A stretch of 64,000 nucleotides of DNA, from contig CM028889.1 of NCBI GenBank assembly GCA_016801885.1, positions 21,148,001 to 21,212,000 on the forward strand. The letters are read 5' to 3'. The position numbers and the translations under genes are program-made. Source of the DNA: Toxotes chatareus. Lineage: Eukaryota; Chordata; Actinopteri; Toxotidae. Below are positions 19,600-33,364 of this stretch, piece after piece. Each line of letters starts with the position of its first letter. Position 1 is the stretch's first letter. The notes under the pieces were generated by a model. That model was not told the DNA's origin and searched no databases. It saw only the letters and a program-made list of their open reading frames with translations.

Positions 19600-22095
19600 C
19601 CCCGCCATCAAGTTCATTAATGAATTGTGGCTCCTGAACAAGGCACAACGCAGGTTTTATATTACGCTGGCTTGGCATGTTCCCTCAGCTGATATAATCA
19701 CGATGTGATGAGAGGTTGTGATGACACATGAGCAGAGAACATTTGGTGCCTCTTCAAAATATGTCACTGTTATGATAACCCACTTACCATGATGTTATGA
19801 TGACTTTGCAGTCATGGTAAAAATGCTTAGCGTGTTTCAGCAGCATCTGTCCTGTTCTATTACGCAGTGTCATTAAAGTATGACTTCATTACAGTGAAAA
19901 TTTTTGGCTCATCTTACTGTTGATTTATAGTGTTTTAGTTACAAATGTTTGAGTTAATCAGCATTATTGTAAAGTAAAAACAAATCCTTAGCACTACAAA
20001 CAAGGCAGTCAGTGCTGCAGTTTGTGAAGTTATCAAGAACACTTCCTGGATCTGGTCTATCACCTGTGACCAGGCCAACTGTGACTAGACACTGTGCCAT
20101 TTGCCAGGGTGATTTTTCCAGAAATGCAACTGCTTGATGTCATCCGAAAGATCTGCACAACTTGGGTGGAAACTCTCAAACAAATTAATTCTATGTGTTA
20201 TTCACCCTGTAAAAAGTGATGAATCGTTTTGTTTTGAGCAGTACAGAGATCCGGTCGTTCTCAGAGTTGAGTGCAACATAAAAAATGGGAATTTAGTTTC
20301 TAAAAATATTAGAAATCAGCAACTTTTAACTGGGGCTGTTCAAACAGTTTTGAAGTCTCAATTCACACTATCAAATTAGGTTTTTAAAGAAAACATAGGA
20401 GGTTGTAGAAGAAAACAACTGCATAAATTCCCAGCAAATTCCTGTGTAGTCTGCTGATCTTGCTGATTCCATTGACTTTGGTCTGAAATTTTGCTGAAGC
20501 TTGTTAGAAAAGCTGGTGTGATCAAGTTGTTCATACGTTGAAGCTTTGAAACATCCAGTTTTGATGAGTGCAACAATCTCTGCTGATCTCTGCAGCCTTC
20601 TGAGTATGTCTCCTGAGTCTGCTCCTCACGTATGTGAGTACATACCTAGCACACACATTTAGCGTAGGAATTTGGTGCTCCCAATAATAAAAAAAAAAAA
20701 AAGAAAAAAAAAATCTGCACACTGTCTCTGTAATGAGATAGATTCATGGCAGATTTCACAGGCTGTTATTAAACTGTCAGTGGACAAACTCCTGAGATCT
20801 TGATAACATCACAGATTTGCATATTTTTCCATCACATCCAAGTAGCTTTTAGACTGAGTTGTTCAAACTCACACACGTTTAAGTTGGATTCAAAGATTAG
20901 CATAGTAAATGAGCATTAGTGTCACATTGTCTGCGGTTTAGTTACGATGAGAGGAAGATCACAGAGTCTCTTGTACAATCCATATGCAACAACGATCCAG
21001 CAGTAAAGCTGCACTTCTCAATAGTGGGGTAGCAGCAGGTCAACTGGAACGTGATGTCAAATCTATAATTCAGTGTAAAGCATTGCATTAGACGAGAGCT
21101 ATACACAAAGAAAGAGGGTGAGAGCAATGACAAAAGAGCAGGAGAGAGAAACAGACTTTAGTATGAAAAACTATTATTATTCAACAGAGTCAAGTCAGTT
21201 CTATTTATGTTTATATAAAATCACAAATCATATATTTGCCACAAAGGGGCTTTACAATCTGTATCACTGTAACTGGTGGTTTTTTGCTGCAACTTAAACT
21301 GACAACCAATAAAGCAGAACTTCCATATAAATAAACGGACAAAATGGGAGTTGCAGCTTAGTTTGGCGCAACTTTGAGCTAGCAGCACTTAACTATGGAA
21401 AACAACTTTTCAACTGCCAGTGCGCTGAAATCTGTACACTGACCAGTTAAGACAGACATTATAGTGTTATCTGGAGCAAAAATATATGCAAAATTAACAT
21501 TGAAAAATAACTGAATGGATTAAAACAATAAATGGATTTAAAAGAGATGAGACCCGCCTCTCTCAAAGGAAGACTGCAAAAAGGGAAAAGGGACAACAGG
21601 AATTCATAGCTGGATGGGACCACAGAAGAAGAAATGAGGGAGTAGGGGCTTTGAACTTGAACTTGAACTTGAACACACTAACTTTTGGCAAACGTTGAGC
21701 TTAGTTTGACTTTTTTGTCGTATGACCCTCTGTTTTTTTTTTTGTTTTTTTTACAGAGCTCTCAGCACTAGCACTCCTTACTGTGTCAGCCAACTGGTCC
21801 CATTAAGATGAATGGGGGGGGGACTACATTTAGTCACACAGATCAATTTAGCATTTGCATCTGTCTAGGGTGTTCCAATCACGCATATGCAAAGAAACAC
21901 ATCATTGCTGTTTGCAAACTCCAAATGTGTTGTTGTTTTTAACCAGCGGGAGACAGCAATGCACTTCCTCTGCCTAGTCTGTTCCTTGTGTGGGTGTGTT
22001 CCATGCAAACCCCTTCGCCCGAGATGTTTCACACTCTCTGGCTGTTTGACATTTTCAGAAGTCTTACACAAAGCCAGCTCACACAGTTGTACTTC
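19600..22095. other. Intergenic DNA, no gene recognised
   Basis: Mostly unique-looking. It includes an A-rich patch at about 20688-20712, a repeat fragment at 21190-21265 (separate entry) and a (TTGAAC)4 run at about 21651-21675. Confidence 0.55.
21190..21268 (+). repeat. Fragment of common fish repeat (ttctatttat...gggctttacaat type)
   Basis: The text 'caagtcagttctatttatg', '...aaatcacaaatc...' and 'caaaggggctttacaatc' has the order of the very common teleost repeat beginning 'tcaattttatttatatagc...aaatcac...aaggcgctttaca'. Only this short end is present and the family is not named with certainty. Confidence 0.5.
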
Positions 22096-22350
22096 CACAT
22101 TTGTAATACGTCGTAGGACATTTGTAGGACATCAGTTGAGTGGGTGGTCCTTCAGTGTGGCCCAGGACGCATTTGCGTTCACACTCTTAAAATAAAATGG
22201 CCACATTCGGCCCAGACCACCTCCAAATATGGCCTGAGCGATCAAATCTCAATGCGTCTTGGGGACATTCACACCTGTACTTAGAGCTGTCCACTTGTGA
22301 TTGGACCACCTGAGACATATGTTAATGTCTGGTCTGAATTTCCAATTCAG
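22095..22350. repeat. Probable degraded dispersed repeat
   Basis: Modules 'tgcgttcacactc', 'gcccagaccacctcc', 'ctgagcgatcaaatctcaat', 'gcgtcttggggacattcac' and 'cacttgtgattggaccacc' recall a short non-autonomous repeat seen widely in fish genomes. There is no coding potential and the boundaries are uncertain. Confidence 0.4.
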
Positions 22351-24330
22351 AATAAGGAAAAATGCAGTTTAGTCTTAGTGTAGAGAGTAACTTACTGTAA
22401 CACCCTGTTTCAGTTTGGATGACTCCCTGTCACATATTCAAAAAATATATTAAAATCCAAAGCCTTAGGGAGGATGTAGATTTACCACAAAAACTGACTT
22501 CAGCATTGCAAATGATCATTAATACTACTTCTCTTGATTGTGTGCTCTTTGTCTCTATGGCTTAGCGAACTAGTGCAAACTCTCCATGCCACCAACAGAC
22601 CCACCTGATTTGATTTTCTCTGGAGAAAGACAAATAACTTGCACAGCAAGTGACTGTACATTTAATCTTACCAACCTAAAAATGGATTTTAGTTGCTGTT
22701 AACAAAAGTAAAAGATTTCCCTCCATGGCGTTTCTGTTCTGCCTGAACATAATGGAAACTTACCTAGCCACCTTTCTGTTGTTTGTACTGATTTCACTGG
22801 TTAATGGTTACCAGGACCTCAGTGATTCAGTCTCAGGTGCTGCTCGGTGCATCTGAATCAAGCTGTTTGTGACCCACCCTGATTGCCCCCACCTCCACCT
22901 CCTGCACACGCACAAGTACAGAGCCGCATCTCTGACTAAAGAGGACAGTATAGTATGCTCCTGTCTCTCTCTCTCTCTCTCTCCTCTCTTTGAGCTCATC
23001 CTAAGCCACCGCCCAGTCTAATTCCAGCCTTCATCTCACTGCCTGGGAAAAAAAAAGGAAAACACAGTCATAAACACACCAGATTAGGTCAGAGTTGGTT
23101 TCATAACCACTACATGACCTCTTTTTCTTTCTCTTTCCCTTTCGATCTCTCTCTCTCTTTCACTCCTTTCTGCACTTTCCTCTGTCCTTTCTTTCCTTTC
23201 TTCTCATGTCCCTGCTCTCCACTTTGTGGAGACCAGTCTGTCTTCTATTTGGCTTTGCTCTCTTTTCCAATCTTCCCTATCCCCCGCTCTCTTTTTATGT
23301 GCTCTTCACACTCTTTCGCCCACTTTATAAGGTCCTGCTGTACCTCTAAACTTCACAAGTCCCGCGCCCCTTGTATTTCCCTTTTTCCTTTTCTCTGTCC
23401 TTTTATTTTTTCTGCAACCCGCTCGCACAGAATTTATTTTCACTTTTCTGTGCCACAGCCGTCTTAGTCACCAGCACGGTGTCTCATCCTGGCAAAAAAG
23501 ACATTTTATAACAGTATCTATAGCCAAGTCAATATATAGATGACTTCCAGCAACCATAAAACAGACAGTGAGATTGAGATTGAGATGCATGATCTTTGCT
23601 GTCTGTTGTCTCTTTTTACATTTTTTGTCCCTGATTTGTTCTGTCTTATTTTTTTTTTTCAAATCTAAATTGAATAACAAGTTTGTGGGTTTTTTGGTAA
23701 AGACATACATCTCTCACTTCCTACATGTGGGTGTTTGCCCAGAGAGATAACAGTGTAAACGTTGCTGATGAAGTGAAAATGGGCGCTCTACCAATTTTGC
23801 ACATGAAAACCTCTGCAATTGTCACGTTACTCAGCCTGTGAGAACGGTTGTATTATGTTGTCTATGGTTCTGGAGCAGCTTTGTCGAGTCTGAGAAAATG
23901 ACCCTGATGATGTCATGGTGATGTCATCAGAGTCGTCTCCACTTGGGTTGAGACAAAAAAAATGAAACCAAAAGCAAACCACGAAAATCCCACGTTTCAA
24001 ACTAGGCATGGAGTTTGACAGATGTGAGCTTGTTTTAATAGTAGGAAGGGTCTAACAAGTCACTATTCAGTAGCATCATGGGAAATGTAAAATTCAGGGT
24101 TTTCGGACCTTGACTTACTTACGGCAACCTTGTCTCCAAGGAATTACGTTCACACGCTATTACACTGTTTTCTTAATTACGTTGCAGAGGCAATGGAATT
24201 ACTGGTTGGATACTGTTCATTGTTGCTCACTGAATGAATAAAGCACTACTTTAGGGCCGCAAGCGGAGCTTACCAGCAGGTGGTAGAGGTGTATGGCAGG
24301 TGTACAACAAAGCTTACACAGTCTCGTCTG
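22350..24330. other. Intergenic DNA with pyrimidine-rich tract
   Basis: Holds a (CT)n at about 22964-22983 and a long C/T-biased tract at about 23118-23420, which yields a Phe/Ser-rich frame of no coding value. No gene is recognised. Confidence 0.55.
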
Positions 24331-24339
24331 TGGTTATAG

Positions 24340-27300
24340 GTCTAGGCAGGAAAAGCATTTTGGTTAAGGTTAGTGAACGATGATAGTGGTTCTGGTTAAA
24401 TGGAAATAAAAACGTTATGTCTGAGGTCACAAACTTTACTGAATGAACTTAACTGAATGAACTCTCAGCAGTTCATTCATTCATCTCGCCACTTCAGCTC
24501 AAAAGAACTCATCCGTTAACACGACGTGTTTACAAGATCTAAAGTGAAAGAGGTCTGAAAATTAAAACTGGACATTTTAAGTTGAATTCCACTTGGAATT
24601 TACAAAACTTACATATTGATTGCTCTAAATTCCTGCATCATGTTTTACCTTGTCTGTTAGGGACTGAAAGTTAGGATCTCCTGATATCTGGCTCAGAATT
24701 TTGGCTTAATTTCTAATTTATCTCTTGGAAATCCCTCAACTTTATGTAATGACTTAATCACAGGAGCTCTCTTTTAAGGGAGCTCTGATTCTAACGTAGA
24801 GGTACTTTTTTGCATTTTGTGTTTTCGCATGGGCCACCTAAAAGAGCATTTGACATGTTGAGAAACAAAATTTTAAAATTAGCATCTGGCTCACATGTTG
24901 CTCAGAATGGATCGGACCGGCCATCTGAACCAACCAACTCTTATTCCCACTGTGTTTCAGCATGAGCATGAGAGATAAAACCACAGGAATAAAACCATAC
25001 AGTGCAGCTTAAGCTTGGATAAGACAGGTCAACTAATCTACATCTGGGCCAAAGGACAGCATGTACGATATCAAAACTCCTAAAAGAGAATATTGAAAAA
25101 CACTCAAAAATCACTGTGGTGTTTTCTATTTAGTATCATTTCTCCTTTGTCACTGTGTCTAAACACTGTATGTTTAAATGCCACCCCAGAACGGGGATAT
25201 GCAATATAGAGTATGCAAAATGCAGTATATATTATTATCATTAGCACATGTAGAATTTCACAATAGAGACCATTTGCATGAAAACATGTTGTCATTTGTG
25301 TTGACTAGTTGGTATGTATTTTACTTTAATATTTTTTTCTTTTTAAACACAAATTCTTTTTAAAGTGTTAGAAATAGATCTTGAATGATTTATTGGCCAT
25401 AAAATTAATTGATCACAGCTTATCAGAAACACGTAATCTGACTCCGAGTTGGAAACAAGCAGCATGGCCGCCAGGCACGTTTGTGGCCAAATATTCTGTA
25501 ATCTGTTGTGGTAATTTAATTAGTCAAAAACGTATGTGAATAATCAAATCAATTATATTGCAGTATGAAGCATAAATCATGTTTCCCAAGTCTCATTACC
25601 AACCTTGGGGTGGACATGTATGTGTGTGTGTGCGCAAACATATATGTGTGTCTTAGTGTGGCAGTGTGTGAGAAAATGTGGCTCTATCCTTCAGCAGCAA
25701 CCATTTTATCTACAGAGGGTGGCAGCCTCTGTCTGCGTGTATGCATGTGTGCTGTATGTATGTGTGTGTGGATGTTGGCGTGCACAGCTAGTGTTCACCA
25801 GAGACTAGATGGAGAGGAGAAAGAGAGGGATAAGCATTTGCAGGCTGCAATTATGGGTAATTTTCCAACAGCAGCAAAATTAAAGCCCCCCAAAACAAAA
25901 CAAAGAGGGCAAATTTACTCCCTGGACGAGTCTGTCACTGATGCACACAACACAGAGAGAGAGATGATTGTTATACATACAAAGCTTCAAGCAGCACCTA
26001 TAATACCAATATTGACAAGTGACGTTCGTCATGTTGTTGAATGGGACTCGGGCAGCTTCCTCATCTTTCCTTTCGGGCCCTGAAGAGGAGGAGCCTTACT
26101 TGGTTGCCATGGCACCACCATAAAGCATTGTGCCATAGTAATCCAACCACACACATCCAAACACTCATGTCTGTATAATGAGTGCACTATTTCAATCAAA
26201 CATGTAGAGTATATCCAGTTCTAACAGGGCGAATACCTCAGTAATGGCCACACATGTTGTGGCGTGCGTTTTGATTTTGACTGTTATGTAGTAGTATTTC
26301 TGACACATACATTTTAAAGCTGTGTTAATTGTTGTTGTTGGCGGCCACTTGATGGCTATGAGACAAGCTGAAAACACAACAATGACAAGCAAAGCACCCA
26401 AGTGAATTTATAGCTTCCTGGTTCTGTTTCAAAACTACAAACAAAGCCATGCAATGTAATGTAATAATACAAATGACAAAAAATCCAGCCTATTTAATTT
26501 AATCTTTGTTTTTAGTGGCCTTTAAAAACACCATTTCCCATGAGACTGAGACCGTTGTGAGTTAAACAACACCAGTTTGACAGAATGAGGCAGGCAAGTC
26601 GAGGATTTGGAGCAAGTTCAGACATGTATGATATAATAGCAGGACAGAGAGAAAAAGATTATTCTAAAAAGTTGAAAAGAATAACATTAGGAGTGAGCAC
26701 TTGTGGAATCCATGGAAATGGAACCAAACAAGTAACGAGTATTTAAGTACCTGCGATGCTGTGATGGTAAAAATTTCATGAGGGCTGTAGTAGTATTTTT
26801 TTTGGTGTTTTGCTGATATGCTATAACTTTTTTTTTTTAAGATCACAACAGTTTCAGTTTCTCATAGCAAGTGCTGTAGTAGATAGCCATTTTTCTTTAG
26901 AATACAGATAGTAAACCCCAGGAGCTTTTTCTTTCATTTTTCTGTTTTGTTTTGTTTGGGGGTTTTTTTTCTGAAAATAAAATGCTAAAACGAGAGACTG
27001 AGCTGATTTACAGAAGTTTTACCAGAGCTTTTTGGCTGAAAACAACGGCCTGTTCCTTCTGAAAAAGACAGATAAAAGTGGAGTTTGTGGGTAACCCGAT
27101 AGGCTAAAAAGCACTGTAGAGATGAGGGAAATTGAAAAGGCTGGTGAAAATTCTGTGTGGGTTTGTCACTACTAGTGATGCCTTTCACACCATCATTTGA
27201 TCCATTGTTGATATAAAAAAATATTGATCAGTGGAGCTCCATGTGAGCATTTGTTGTTGAAGACAGAGAAACATAGCAAAGCTGGAGTTAGGGATGCAAA

Positions 27301-28530
27301 CAAACAAACAAACAAACAAAACAGTTATTTGTTTGTCTTCCAAATGCAGTTTAATTCAGTCTCAAGATCTCACAAGCGAGCTCTAAGAAAGAAGAGTAAT
27401 AGAGGGTGAAGTCGGGTTGGTGTGACTCATCCTTTTCTGAGAATCACCAGAGCTGAAATTATAAGCTGGTATGCATATCAATGAGAACTGAGCTACCATG
27501 ACAACTCTCAATGATATGAATATTTCTCACAACATGTATACCTTTTTCTCTGCTTCAGTTGTCACACTTTGTTGGTAGGGGAGCACGCCAGTGTTTTGCA
27601 CAAGCTCTGGGTATGTACCAGTGCAAAACCTTAGTGTTCTTGCAGCAGTGTTTTCAGTTAAATGTCCCTTTAACATTCTGTCTCCCAGAGTGAGGTGATG
27701 GCAGAGAGCAGCCACGGTGCAGAATAGAAGTTAATTAAGTAAACCTCACAGTGTCACTGCAAATCTCCTTTCCTTTCCTTTCCTTTGCTTTCCTCTCCTT
27801 GCCTTTCGTGCCCAGGGCCACTTTTTCAGTTGTCGTTGTTTCCAATGACACCAGAACGACCATCATTAAAAGCCAGCCAGCGTATAGCCCTGAGCACAGA
27901 AATCCCATCAAAAGGAAACAGGGTAACAACCTCTGTCTAATCCTTCATTAGCCTAGCTCCTCCCCTCACAGCCCAGGCAACACCCCCCACCCCCTGCACC
28001 AAATCACCAGTAATTAGCTTAGCACTAACGAGTCGCCAGAGGTAGCAATAGTTCATCTCAGCTGCTACAAGTCATGTTAAAGTTCAAAATGCTGTTGGAA
28101 CAATGGTATAAGTCTAAGTCTTTTACTTAGGGTCACATACTCCCTGGCTATTCCCAGTTTCCAGTGGCAGCTGTAACAAATTACCTTTTCAATTTCAGAA
28201 ATCATTTTCTTTATTAGTCCAGCTAAAGAAAATCAAAAGCTAAATTATTTGAAACTGGATATCTTTGACAGTCTTAAAACCACTTGAGGTAATTTTTTTA
28301 AAAATTAAAAGCAATGTTACAATAATATGGTCTTTTTCTATTAATAATTTAGAAGGAAATGTGGATAGGATTTTATTATTTATTTGTCTGATTTCCCAAA
28401 GTAAGACACAATGCTGCTAATTTAGAGGGAAATGTTGCATATATTTAGTTATCAACAAACTGCACAATTACACTTGTTTAAAATGTAAGGTTTAATAATT
28501 GTAATGAGTAATTTACATGACTGATTTTTA
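24340..28530. other. Intergenic DNA, no gene recognised
   Basis: Contains one 'ggttaaggtta' repeat fragment (24360-24375), an (AAAC)n run at 27298-27320 and a (CCTTT)n run at 27765-27790. The 172-codon frame at 25565-26083 is built on TG-rich and A-rich composition and has no recognised relative. Confidence 0.55.
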
Positions 28531-28539
28531 GCCATGCTA

Positions 28540-28735
28540 ATACCATGGCTCTAGGGCTCTAGGGAAGGCCATGTTGCTTGGCCTGTCAGTCCACAATTTT
28601 GAGTCCAGGCTGAAATATCTCACAAAGTACTGGATATCCATTGTCCCCAGAGGATGAATCCTTTGGTGACAATGGTTTTGACTGAAATGACTCAACAACT
28701 ATTAGATGGATTTCCATTAAAATTTTGCATATAGT
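28540..28735 (+). repeat. Dispersed teleost repeat, copy 2
   Basis: Carries 'gaaatatctcacaaagtac', 'ccattgtccccagaggatg', 'aatcctttggtgac' and then a second 'gactcaacaactattagatg-gatttcc' unit, so two internal repeat units are visible. It is in the same orientation as the copy at 17.44-17.69 kb. It is an old, divergent, non-coding copy of the same interspersed family. Confidence 0.75.
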
Positions 28736-28810
28736 ATATATATGTCATATATTTCTTTATGCATATAGTACAACGTGTCTCCCTCAACATGAGCTCAGAT
28801 ATCATCACCA

Positions 28811-28855
28811 AATTGTCCCTTGGGGACAAATAAAGTTCAGTGAATCTGAATCAGT
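28811..28855 (+). repeat. LINE/SINE 3' tail-like fragment
   Basis: 'aattgtcccttggggacaa-ataaagttcagtgaatctgaatc' matches the form of teleost LINE-derived 3' tails ('tccctcggggataaataaagta-tctgaatctgaa'). Only the tail is present. Confidence 0.6.
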
Positions 28856-28989
28856 GCAGCAAACAGTAAAGTCTGATGTGTGTGATGAAGAAGTCATGTG
28901 CTTGCCCTTTGAGAACATATTGTTCTGTATGGCCCCAGTTAAGCAGTCTGCAGTGTTTTCACACACACATACAAACAGACAGTCACACA

Positions 28990-31900
28990 CATAGCGGCGC
29001 CGTGAAGAACAGGTTGGACTTGAAGCACATTGTGAGTTAAGCCAATGGATGTTGACGTCAGCGCAGATCTAACGAGAATGACTCAGGTGTTGTTCATGAA
29101 AAACCGACAGGCCAGCATTAAAGCACTGTTCACAGCGTTGAGCGTTTGTGTGTGTCTGTGTCAAAATACGCGAGTGATATTTTTATCAGATTTAACAAAC
29201 AGCCATAGAAATATGACTTGTCAACAAATGAGTTCAAGTAAAGGGGAAAGCAGTAAATGGAGCCAACAGTTTAAGTGGTAGGCAACGGCAGAAGTTTGTC
29301 ACAGAGAAAAATAATAGTTCTCTTTGCGTTTGCATGTATAGTTATGAGATTCAGAAGTGTATTTACGGCACCATCTCATTGAAAAACATGACTGATTTAT
29401 TACATGCACATTCTCCAAAATATTCCAAAACTATAAACACTGTCTTGCACAAATACATTTATTTTGAAACTTACTGAGATTTAATGAGCTGAAATGTATC
29501 CTCTGAGTGAGGTAAACTATGGATCACCTCCATGAAACTATTAAAAGTACATCAGTGAAATTATTCTTCTATTCTTTGTTTTTTTAAGCAAATTTCAAGC
29601 TGGGCACACTGAGATTTTTTAGGAATTAAAGTAGACAAAGAGCTGTGGCTATGCTCTGATTATTCAAAAAATCAGAGCAAGTAGTAAATATACAGTGAGT
29701 CAGTGTATAAAGAGTCTGTTTGTTTGTGTTTGTGGGTGAAACCTGCTTTCATGGAAAAGAATGTAAACATCTGTATGATGTCCTAAAAATGTTGTTTGTA
29801 GTAAATGGTTTGGAGTATATGCATTTTATTATTTAATGTGATGCAATATTACTGAAATATCAGCGGTTACGAGTGATAATTGTGGTGTGGTTTCCTCGGC
29901 ACTGTTAACACATGTACTTAAAATGCATCTTAAGTTAACAACATGCAGGTGTGAATGCATCCAAGAAGAAAATAACCACTTTCTTCAGCATGTAAATGGT
30001 GAAGCTAAGATTTCCATCATAATCCCAAATTTCATAACAAATGAATAAAAAAGACACCCAGATATCTTTTGACTTGTAAATCACCAAAACCATGCTTAAT
30101 GGGTAGATCCAGGGAGGTCTGAGAATTGTAATAGACATTTATAACAGAAGATTTGCATAATTATTTTTAACATTTAGCTTTAACTTCAAAATAAGTGATT
30201 TGGATAGCTGTGTAAAAATGATCTTATCTGAAACCTGTCTGATTGAAATCATGATGACTCATAGACTCTGCTAGAATACATTGAGTCCCTGCAACCTTAA
30301 AATTAATCATTCAAAATGGTAAGTAAGCTGTTTTAATATTAACATGTAATGTAGTGTGAATGCACATGCATCCACAGCTGAACTGAAGGACTACACATTC
30401 AGCTTTGTTGTACAGTTTGCATGATGTGTGACAGAGGTTCAGAACAGTTGATTTTCCAATGCCCGAGCATTATAAAATCCTTTATCTCTTTTGCAGTGGT
30501 CAGTTTCCCCACAGATAAAATCAGATGTGAGCAGGGAAGCAAAATCTCCTCAGAATTGTTCACTGGAGACACATTTGAGATGCACTCTGCAGTCCATCTG
30601 GAACTGATACGGTCACAATCTAGATATATCTGGATACAAGCTATTAGGTCTGAACAGGGTCTTTGTCCAGTCATGGTGGATATCTCCCTTCATGCTAAAT
30701 ACACCGTTCTTCTGTTGCTGCTGCCAGAAGCAAACTGCCTCAAACAGTTCTGTTTGCCTTTTTTCCCCCGCCAAATGAATCTGTTTGAGAAGAACACAGT
30801 TTACAGGATACTGTGTAACATCAGCAGCTGTAAGAACGTACAAAACACACTTTCTTTAAAGACAATTTGGGGAGCATTTTTGCCTTTTATTGACCGTGCA
30901 CAGAAGCAGACAGTAAAGCGAGTGAGGTGGATGATACACAACAAAGATGGAGTTTTAGCCACCTTTGAGTTTTGACGTTGCCAAAACTCACTTTAGATAA
31001 TACAGTGATGGGAACAGCACTATGTGAAGAAATCATTTAAAACATTTGGATAGGAGTTGTATCATTGTAATGAAAATAAACCAATTACAAATAGGTTTCC
31101 AAATTGTCTTCCCTAGAAGAATGCAATGTTCAGGCCAAAATAAAGGATCACAAACCCTGCCCTTATGAAAATATGAACAGGGCTTGTATTGTCCAAAACT
31201 AACATGAACTGTTTTCTCCTCTGACAGTTCTTCTCTTTAATTTTTGGGGTGCACTGGGGTTGTTAAGATGCAGTAAATAAAAGATTTGAAATATGTAATT
31301 TCTTCATACATTCTTTCACTTTTTACGTATAGACTTATTTAAAAATTGGGATACTCATTCTCACATATCAAAGATATGGACCTGTGTAAAGGTATAATCA
31401 AAACTTCTGTGGCTGCGTTGTGTACCATGATTGCGTCTCATCTGAAGAACCATTTTCTAACTGATGTAGTTCTCATAAAATATTCCGATAACATCCTGGA
31501 GTGCGTTTCTTTAAATTTTGTCTTTGCTTTGCTTTAAAATTCAGAAACATGTTGGTCAACAGTAATACCTACAGCTGCAAGACACAAAAGCTCAGACTTT
31601 TTGAATGGAGAAAGGTGACACATAGAATATGGATGTCACACAACTCGAATAATGTTTTAAAATATGTTTTCATCAAGGATTTCAGCTCAGGATTTGTAAA
31701 GAATCTTTACAAATCAAGGTTGTGTTTTTTTGAAGGCAAGTCTTGAATGACGATAATAAATCACATATTTTAAACAATTTACGAATGTCTTAAGTTTTCG
31801 TTTCGCCTTCTGAATTTCACAGTTTTTAGTCGCCCTCTGAACATGAGCTAACCTTTAACCTTCTTTTGTCCCTGTCTGTTGAAACAGATCATGACAAAGA

Positions 31901-33270
31901 TTTAACCGTCACCTTGGCAGTACAGGTGTTCACACTATAAATTACTACTTTGATAACATATAGTAGGAGGATCACATGCTCATATACTGATAAATCTTTC
32001 TCTTCCTGTCAACTTCTCTCTTTGTGTCTCTTTCACTCTGTCAGGCTGAAGCCAGCTGATCTGTTCAATCACCCAGGAGCACTGAGGCAGGACCCTGTAA
32101 AAAGTGATTCACTTCATTTCAGCCCTCCATACACCATTTGTCCTGTTCCTCTCATCCTGTCTTCTCTCTGTTTATAGTCCTCCTCGGTCAGCCATTGTTG
32201 ACCTAACACTGACGTGTGACATTAAAAGAAAGATCATGAAAAGCTATTTTTCTGTCTTCTATCTCAACCCTCGCCCCCCCCCCGCCCCCCCCAAACTCCC
32301 CAGACACTACTTTATTTTCTAAAGTAAACACTCGTTATACAACTGTCATTTAAAGTAGTTTGTTCCGGTTTGTTTTCGGAGAGACTTTTCTGTAACTTTT
32401 GTGACATTTTGAAATTTTTGACAGTTTGAAAAGCTGTGGAGTGCTAACAGGCACACTGTTTCTGCCACCAGTGTCTTGTTTGCAACCAATGACTGACATC
32501 ACGCTATTGATGCGGACCCAGATCCCAATGGTTTCCAAAGTTTTGTCCGTGTCATTATTACACATGAAGAGTTTGACAGCCCCCCCATGTATAAAGTGCC
32601 TGATAGGTGAGCCAGGATTAGCCAAGTAAGAAAACCTGATAAGTAGGTCGAAGAACTCTGCATTAACTCCCGCTTTGCAGTTGACCAAACTGCGTCTTGA
32701 TTTGGATGAAAAAGAAAATGAAAAACACTGTCTTTGTCCAAAAAATATGGTAAACAATTACCCGATGTCCCCTATTGTTTCAGCCACTGACCCGTGAAGG
32801 CTGAGAAGTGACTGATGTCTGATTGTATTGTGTTGTGGGCCCTCATCTCCATTCAGTGTGGCCAGGAAATGTAGGGGAACTGGGCAATTATTTCTGATTT
32901 ATCTACTTGGACAAATCCTGGCATACTGAGCAGGGCTCCAGAGTCTAGTTGAGGTTTGTGTCCTCATTATCGATACTCTCCATACTGTTGGCTTACTTCA
33001 AGCTTTGCCAAGACATCCAGTTTGTTCTTGGGGTCTATAGTGCGTGACTGCTTTTGAGAGGCATGATTTTCAGTCATGTAAATGAGTTCATGGGTGAGTA
33101 GGTCATTAAAGCGTTAGAACTTGGCCTGATTTCATCTTAGAATTAAACATGATTGTCTATTGTAGATCAGATGTCATGGTGAAACCAATATTCTGAGTGG
33201 CGTATGTGTTGGTATACGGGGCAGAAGGAGGGTAAAAGTCTGAATTTAGTACCAAATGAAGATTTGGTAT
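28990..33270. other. Intergenic DNA, no gene recognised
   Basis: A+T-rich unique-looking sequence. It contains the longest non-simple frame in the window (184 codons, 30421-30975, +), which has no recognised domain or splice context and is of a length that can arise by chance. Perfect hairpins lie at 29652-29679 and 31691-31715, and a C-rich run at about 32274-32291. Confidence 0.5.
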
Positions 33271-33275
33271 ACTAT

Positions 33276-33364
33276 GGGCCTCTCGCCCATAGTCAGCTGG
33301 GATAGGCTACAGCTTCCCCACGACCCTGATTGATCAAGTGGTATAGAAAATGAATGAATGAATG
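33276..33364 (+). repeat. L2-type LINE 3' end with (GAAT)n tail
   Basis: 'gggcctctcgccc', 'agtcagctgggataggctac', 'cccacgaccctg' and 'agtggtatagaaaatgaatg' form the typical 3' end of fish L2/CR1-group LINEs. It ends in a short (aatg)n tail at 33350-33364. The body of the LINE is absent, as usual for 5'-truncated copies. The tail directly abuts the Tc1-like element. Confidence 0.75.

Noticed and set aside
23900..23930. Repeated tgatgtca (CRE/ATF-like) words
   Set aside because: Short direct repeat of gatgatgtcatggtgatgtc type. It may be a tandem duplication and there is no promoter context.
25565..26083. 172-codon + strand frame rich in Cys and Val
   Set aside because: Its first half is driven by TG-rich text and the remainder lacks any recognised motif.
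26098..26120. RFX-like gttgccatggcacc
   Set aside because: A single near-consensus site in unique DNA is expected by chance and has no supporting context.
30421..30975. 184-codon + strand frame
   Set aside because: It is not simple sequence, but I see no domain, no signal peptide and no splice-bounded conservation. A frame this long can arise by chance in about 64 kb of double-stranded DNA. A protein search or RNA reads would settle it.
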